From positions 1 through 64,000 of the forward strand of contig LNDV01000034.1 in assembly GCA_001464765.1 (NCBI GenBank): a stretch of 64,000 nucleotides of DNA, written 5' to 3'. Below are positions 63,463 through 64,000 of the stretch, piece after piece. This DNA is from Betaproteobacteria bacterium Ga0077526. GTDB lineage: Bacteria; Pseudomonadota; Gammaproteobacteria; Burkholderiales; Ga0077523. The notes under the pieces were generated by a model, which saw only the letters and a program-made list of their open reading frames with translations, made no database searches and was not told the origin of the DNA. Positions within the stretch are counted from its first letter, which is position 1, and every line of letters starts with the position of its first letter. The position numbers and the translations under genes are program-made.

Positions 63463-64000
63463 ATGAGTCACGACGACACCCAGCAGCGTCTGCAGTCCTA
63501 TGCACGGCGACTGTTCATCCAGCGTTCGAGCGCCCTGGCGGGCATGGTCGCGCTGGGCGGCGGCAGCTACATCCTGAATCCCAAGGGCGCCTGGGCGGCC
63601 GACCCCATCAAGGTCGGCATCGCCACCGACCTGACGGGTGCCATCGGCTACGCGGGCATCCCCAACGCGAACGTCGCGAAAATGGTGGTCGAGGAAATCA
63701 ACGCGGCCGGCGGTCTTCTTGGACGCCCGCTGCAGATCATCCTCGAGGACACGGCCAGCAACGAGCAGCTCGCCGTCACCCGCGTCCGCAAGCTGGTGCA
63801 GAAGGACAAGGTCGACGTCGTTTTCGGCGGCATCACCAGCTCCATGCGCAACGCCATCAAGGACACGATCGTCAACCGCGGCAAGACGTTGTACATCTAC
63901 CCGCAGCTGTACGAAGGCCTCGAGTGCACGAAGTACCTCTACTGCACGGGTCCCTCGCCCGCCCAGCAGTGCGACACCTTCATCCCGTGGCTCATCAAGA
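63463..64000 (+). CDS. ABC transporter substrate-binding protein, amide/urea type (3' end outside window)
   Basis: The first 179 residues are visible. GAGGAGG precedes the ATG. The N-terminus has ARRLFIQRSSALAGM, a probable twin-arginine signal, cleaved near AWAADP. The type I periplasmic-binding fold follows: IKVGIATDLTGAIGYAG, EEINAAGGLLGRPLQIILED, VFGGITSSMRNAI, then LYIYPQLYEGLECTK, which resembles AmiC/FmdD/UrtA-type proteins for short-chain amides and urea. Likely ligand: the substrate or product of the neighbouring nitrile hydratase or urease. The reading frame is open to the end of the window. Confidence 0.9.
   Translation, partial: MSHDDTQQRLQSYARRLFIQRSSALAGMVALGGGSYILNPKGAWAADPIKVGIATDLTGAIGYAGIPNANVAKMVVEEINAAGGLLGRPLQIILEDTASNEQLAVTRVRKLVQKDKVDVVFGGITSSMRNAIKDTIVNRGKTLYIYPQLYEGLECTKYLYCTGPSPAQQCDTFIPWLIK

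Overview
This 64-kb window is GC-rich chromosomal DNA, densely coding on both strands, from a Gram-negative bacterium that is most likely a betaproteobacterium. The evidence is a PEP-CTERM exported protein, outer-membrane barrel proteins, a grpE-dnaK-dnaJ locus with a near-consensus sigma-32 promoter, a bifunctional MnmC, and REP-like GTAGCCCGGGC hairpins. I saw no rRNA, tRNA or CRISPR array. No phage or classical IS element is evident.

Layout. 0-3.3 kb: 3' end of a giant surface protein with exact 112-residue repeats. 3.6-12.7 kb: signalling block with a small Cys-containing ORF coupled to a diguanylate cyclase, a ferritin-like protein divergent from a CHASE2 nucleotide cyclase across an FNR-type dyad, then a FecR-TPR-barrel protein and a lipoprotein. 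12.7-18.5 kb: thiolase-like/DUF35 pair, two membrane proteins divergent from a TetR regulator with two operators, and an ADP-forming acyl-CoA synthetase. 18.5-23.2 kb: aspartic protease, grpE, dnaK, an inverted-repeat-bounded S23 cassette, dnaJ. 23.2-38.4 kb: DauA-like dehydrogenase, solute-binding protein, MnmC, a hydratase/aldolase/outer-membrane protein group, amidase/methyltransferase/DUF599 operon, FIST protein, pyrophosphatase, hybrid histidine kinase.

38.4-51.3 kb holds two separated parts of the rSAM/selenodomain (ArsS-like) set: transferases 1 and 2 plus a helical-repeat protein, and 8 kb further on ArsS-like radical SAM, a VTT-flavoprotein fusion and a DUF547 protein. Between them lie an amidase, an MFS exporter, a VOC/AraC pair and a VapBC toxin-antitoxin. 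51.4-56.4 kb has a serine hydrolase, a di-heme DUF1111 oxidoreductase, a PEP-CTERM NIDO protein and small proteins.

56.5-64 kb is the most distinctive region: a fused gamma-beta urease subunit and a urease alpha subunit with all nickel ligands but Ala for the flap Cys, with no accessory genes; then dispersed repeats; then a cobalt-type nitrile hydratase operon with beta split into two coupled genes, an activator and a CobW GTPase; and, divergently, an ABC permease and an amide/urea-type binding protein running off the window. Together these could form a pathway taking up and hydrating a small nitrile (possibly cyanamide) to an amide or urea and releasing ammonia; this is inference.
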